This document shows positions 61,352 through 64,000 of a stretch of 64,000 bases of DNA, one piece after another. The position numbers were made by a program, and so were the translations under genes. The DNA is from Comamonadaceae bacterium (GTDB lineage Bacteria; Pseudomonadota; Gammaproteobacteria; Burkholderiales; Burkholderiaceae_C), in assembly GCA_947453965.1 (NCBI GenBank), contig CANGIQ010000004.1, positions 1 to 64,000 on the forward strand. The letters are read 5' to 3'. The notes under the pieces are model-generated. The model saw only the letters and a list, made by a program, of their open reading frames with translations. It searched no databases and was not told the DNA's origin. Within the stretch, counting starts at the first letter, position 1; the number at the start of each line of letters is the position of its first letter.

Positions 61352-61987
61352 ATGAAAAAATTGATTTGTTATTTGTTAATTGCTCTGATGGCTGGTTGCT
61401 CTACGAATAAACCTGGGGTTTCTGCTGGGGCAGATTTAAAAGATCAGCGGCTATCGACCGATTTCACTGATGAAGGCGTGAAGATTTATTACACCTTGAG
61501 TGGGAAGCTTGAAAAAATTGAAGTCTATGGTCAAGCAGATGTTTGGAAAGGCAATGTTGAGGCTGTAGCTGAGGCGGATGCAATGGCTAAATTGGTGAAG
61601 TTTGTTTATGGCAAAGACGTTTCGACTGAACGAAAGATCAAGCTCATAGGTAAGGCGATTGAGAAAGCTCAAGATGAGAGCTTGGACTCATTTAAAAACC
61701 ATGAAGGTGTGATTGAGATGACAGAGGCTCAATTGACTCAGGAAGCTGAAAAATCACCTACTACTAAGCGTTCAACATCAGCAATGCGAAATGCCTCGGT
61801 ACTCAATCAAACATTGGTTGAAACGGTGACGACCTTGACTTCGCGAGGTCGATTGACTGGTGTGCGCAAAATAAAAGATTACCAACTCAATGGTCGAAAA
61901 ACTTACGTTGCTGTTTATGTATGGACTGAACGTGATCAGCAGACATCTGATTTTGTTCGTTCTCGCATGCGTAGTCCAAATCAGTAA
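61352..61987 (+). CDS. Hypothetical lipoprotein
   Basis: A 211-aa protein with a type II signal peptide and lipobox LMAGCS (Cys15). The mature chain starts with STNKPGVSAGADLKDQ and contains GKLEKIEVYGQADVWKGN and AVAEADAMAKLVKFVYG, then a charged helical middle and VRKIKDYQLNGRKTYVAVYVW near the end. This recalls LPP20-like envelope lipoproteins in which EADAMAKL-type helices occur, but no firm family is assigned. It is probably co-transcribed with the HExxH gene. Confidence 0.72.
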   Translation: MKKLICYLLIALMAGCSTNKPGVSAGADLKDQRLSTDFTDEGVKIYYTLSGKLEKIEVYGQADVWKGNVEAVAEADAMAKLVKFVYGKDVSTERKIKLIGKAIEKAQDESLDSFKNHEGVIEMTEAQLTQEAEKSPTTKRSTSAMRNASVLNQTLVETVTTLTSRGRLTGVRKIKDYQLNGRKTYVAVYVWTERDQQTSDFVRSRMRSPNQ

Positions 61988-62082
61988 TGCTTCAAATTGA
62001 ATTAGAAGTTAGAACTTATGATTCTTCATCGCTCTATACTTATCAAGTCAATACGTCGTAGTTAAGCCATCTTGAGGTTTCA

Positions 62083-63177
62083 ATGCAAGTTTCTGTTCTA
62101 GTTAAATTACTCTCAATCATGAGTGTGAATACCTCTGCCGAAACTGCAATTACTGCACGTGATATCGCGCTTAAATGGGATAAGCGTTATCCAGATGGTG
62201 AACCGGATGAAAGCACGCTGCGGCAAGTTCAACGGTATATGAATGAGCTGACCGCGTCCATAGAAGACTTGCCTCCTCTGATTGAGTATGAAGAGTTTCA
62301 AATCTCAATCACGCCAAAGCTTCAAGGAAAAAAGGCCAGAGAAGTCCGTCACTTCTATTTGCCACCAGACAGAGTTGTCAAGTGGTTTATGACAGAACAG
62401 GCGGCGGTTAACCTTCTATTAACTGGTCAAGTGGTTGGTCAATCTTTGGGCGGTATAAAGCAGCTTGGCTTGAATCGCGTTAAGTCGATTGCCAGCGATG
62501 TCATTGATTTAAAGAAGTCTGATGAACTTCGACGAATTGCAAGCAGTATCAGAATTGTTCAGGACGGCTTAGGCCGTTTGCGCGCCACTATTCGTCCAGG
62601 CATCCTTCAAACCATGATGGATAGCATCATTTCAGACAAGGCTGTATCTTTTACCTATGTGAAGCCCAATGGTGAGTCTAAAAAGCATACGGTTAATCCA
62701 TTGGGTTTGGTGAGCAAGGACGGTGCTATTTATCTGATTGCCACGAAGGGCAGTGATCCCAAAAAAATTCACTTCGCATTGCAACGGGTTATTGACGCGG
62801 ATGTTGCAAGTCGATCGCCGAGAATTGTTCCATTAGGTTTCGATCTTGACCAATACATCGAGGAAACGCATCAATTGAGTCATCCTATTGGTGAGGGGAT
62901 TCAACTTGTTCTAGAAGCGAATGATGAAGCACTTTTTCATTTCGTAGAACGGCCTCTTGCGCGTACGCAAAAGATTGAAAAATCACGTACAAAAAAATGG
63001 CACAAGATTACTGCTGAAATTCCAAACACAATACTTCTTATGCCATTTTTAATGAGCATGCTTAAAAACGTTCGTGTAATTGAGCCGCTTTCACTTCGAA
63101 AAGAAGTTGCCAATATGATTGAACAGATGAAGGAAAACTACTCGATTCCAGGCGCTGATGAGCTGCACCGTATATAG
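62083..63177 (+). CDS. Second WYL-domain regulator
   Basis: A 364-aa protein with an N-terminal winged-helix region (ITARDIALKWDKRYPDG and STLRQVQRYMNELTASI), a WYL domain (KAVSFTYVKPNGESKKHTVNPLGLVSKDGAIYLIATKG, about 190-228) and a WCX-like C-terminus (LEANDEALFHFVERPLARTQKIE). A later Met at 62119 is an alternative start; 62083 follows GAGG. It is a distant paralogue of the WYL protein at 56797 and AT-rich. It ends with a terminator-like hairpin. Confidence 0.88.
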   Translation: MQVSVLVKLLSIMSVNTSAETAITARDIALKWDKRYPDGEPDESTLRQVQRYMNELTASIEDLPPLIEYEEFQISITPKLQGKKAREVRHFYLPPDRVVKWFMTEQAAVNLLLTGQVVGQSLGGIKQLGLNRVKSIASDVIDLKKSDELRRIASSIRIVQDGLGRLRATIRPGILQTMMDSIISDKAVSFTYVKPNGESKKHTVNPLGLVSKDGAIYLIATKGSDPKKIHFALQRVIDADVASRSPRIVPLGFDLDQYIEETHQLSHPIGEGIQLVLEANDEALFHFVERPLARTQKIEKSRTKKWHKITAEIPNTILLMPFLMSMLKNVRVIEPLSLRKEVANMIEQMKENYSIPGADELHRI

Positions 63178-63185
63178 AAGTGCAG

Positions 63186-63215
63186 GCATGATCTGAATCA
63201 TCATGCTGATTTTTT
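63186..63215 (+). terminator. Terminator after the second WYL gene
   Basis: GCATGAT (63186-63192) pairs with ATCATGC (63200-63206) around a 7-base loop; a run of six T follows three bases later. It overlaps the 3' end of the convergent gene. Confidence 0.7.
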
Positions 63216-63809
63216 CAAGTAAGGGCCATAGACTTCAGCCGGCGCAAATCCTGCACAGAGTTGCTCGATGATATGGTCGCGAAAGTTGCGGACCTCTGGC
63301 GATAAGTTAGAGCGGTTCGCTGTGTAAAACTCCCACATTATTTCGGAAGCTTTAACTTTTGAAATCTTGATTGTTTTTTGAAGGCGGATTGCATTGGCAG
63401 CTTTTGCTTTATGGATGTGGTCCCAAAATTCGGGTAGCTTAGCTTCCCAATTAAAGGCATAACAGATTTGACGCTCTTGTTCGCAGTCGAATTTGTTTTT
63501 GATGCCTTCGCCGCACTCACCTTTGCGACCTACGATCAAAGTTGAGATACGTGGCAACTTCGCTTGCTCAGCAAAGTCAAAAATTACACCCAACACACGG
63601 CCTGTTCGTACAGGAATCATTTTCTGAATGTCAGTGTCATTTGGATGACGCTGTTTTGCCAGTTCGATCAACTCTTTGTATGTCAGCACTGTCTTATTTT
63701 TAGCTGTCTCGATCAAAATTGGATAAAACAGACTTGCCAAATGCAAGCTTAAGTCTGTATGAAAATTTTGCTCACTAGAGTCAACGGAGAGAGGGGAGAA
63801 GTTAGTCAT
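63201..63809 (-). CDS. Hypothetical 202-aa protein, convergent with the WYL gene
   Basis: Family not recognised with confidence. The chain is soluble and helical: LASLFYPILIETAKNKTVLTYKELIELAKQR at the N-terminal part (about 22-52), then TGRVLGVIFDFAEQAKLPRISTLIVG, a pattern also seen in uncharacterised mobile-element proteins whose TYKEL-GRVLG-LP-LIV order recurs (from memory). The start MTNFSPLSV at 63809 has AAGGA upstream; an earlier Met at 63872 is possible. Confidence 0.6.
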   Translation of the reverse strand: MTNFSPLSVDSSEQNFHTDLSLHLASLFYPILIETAKNKTVLTYKELIELAKQRHPNDTDIQKMIPVRTGRVLGVIFDFAEQAKLPRISTLIVGRKGECGEGIKNKFDCEQERQICYAFNWEAKLPEFWDHIHKAKAANAIRLQKTIKISKVKASEIMWEFYTANRSNLSPEVRNFRDHIIEQLCAGFAPAEVYGPYLKKSA

Positions 63810-64000
63810 GTCATTCCTTAAATCAGGGTTGCTTTGCGATTCATTTGATAGTTTTTCAGATGGTGGCGACAAAAGATGTCGTTTTATCGAATGTTTATCG
63901 ATTTTTCCATGTGTCTACGCAACAAGAGAGAAAGGACCTCCAGGTTTTTTCATTGATTCCCTTTGCAACTGAATGATTGATTCAAAGTCTTTTCGTGTAA
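63810..64000. other. Window end, no gene recognised
   Basis: The last 191 bases contain the upstream region of the minus-strand gene and AT-rich sequence with no supported coding frame, tRNA or repeat. Confidence 0.5.

Larger units (their letters stand above)
54918..64000. mobile_element. Putative genomic island downstream of tRNA-Ser
   Basis: Base composition drops sharply after the tRNA terminator: a 60-base line in the first gene counts about 42 percent G+C, whereas the core lines look much richer. Codon use becomes AT-ending and the genes are accessory types (GmrSD-like, two WYL regulators, tandem AAA, unknowns). The right end and any integrase lie beyond the window, and I saw no second copy of the tRNA 3' end here. 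Confidence 0.6.

Overview
The window is a stretch of a betaproteobacterial chromosome, most likely Burkholderiales of the family Comamonadaceae (Limnohabitans/Rhodoferax-like). This is inferred from the gene families, from gene orders such as glnA-ntrB-ntrC, ribD-ribE-ribB-ribH-nusB, fimT-pilVWX-pilE and lysC-tRNA-Ser, from a Bug-family solute-binding protein and from the GC-rich core. No database search was possible, so names rest on motifs and remembered family features.

Positions 1-17430 are mostly housekeeping. They hold glnA (5' end cut by the window), a small periplasmic-type protein, the NtrB/NtrC nitrogen two-component pair, exonuclease III, DHFR and thymidylate synthase, a RodZ-like HTH membrane protein with a FixJ/LuxR-type response regulator, an FAD-linked oxidase, YihY and DUF2069 membrane proteins, an alpha/beta hydrolase, O-acetylhomoserine sulfhydrylase, a CBS-domain protein, chorismate synthase and an MFS permease.

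Positions 17438-28528 form an aromatic/hydroaromatic catabolic locus. A divergent IclR regulator faces an intergenic region with repeated 13-bp operator-like sites. Downstream lie a complete branched-chain-type ABC importer, an HPPD-like VOC protein, a TIM-barrel 3-dehydroshikimate-dehydratase-like protein, a shortened PcaB-like protein, gentisate 1,2-dioxygenase, maleylpyruvate isomerase and a Bug solute-binding protein.

Positions 28492-43938 are almost all on the minus strand. In transcription order they carry a lytic transglycosylase, a ZTP riboswitch, glyA, a repeat-rich gap with two large hairpins that share loop sequence, nrdR, minor type IV pilins (no pilY1), a HicAB toxin-antitoxin pair, the riboflavin genes with nusB, an aminotransferase, and ybgC-tolQ-tolR-tolA followed by an acyltransferase instead of tolB/pal.

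Positions 44009-54801 hold a large DUF349 protein, lpxH, two cyclophilins, a TPR protein, cysS, an AlkA-like glycosylase, accA, tilS and lysC, ending at a tRNA-Ser(GCU) gene.

From 54918 to the window end the base composition turns AT-rich and the gene content becomes accessory. It includes a fused DUF262/HNH (GmrSD-like) protein, a WYL regulator, a tandem-AAA ATPase, an unknown 148-aa protein, a small secreted protein with an HExxH motif, a lipoprotein, a second WYL regulator and an unknown convergent gene. This looks like a genomic island integrated at the tRNA gene and is the best candidate for an undescribed, possibly defence-related system.
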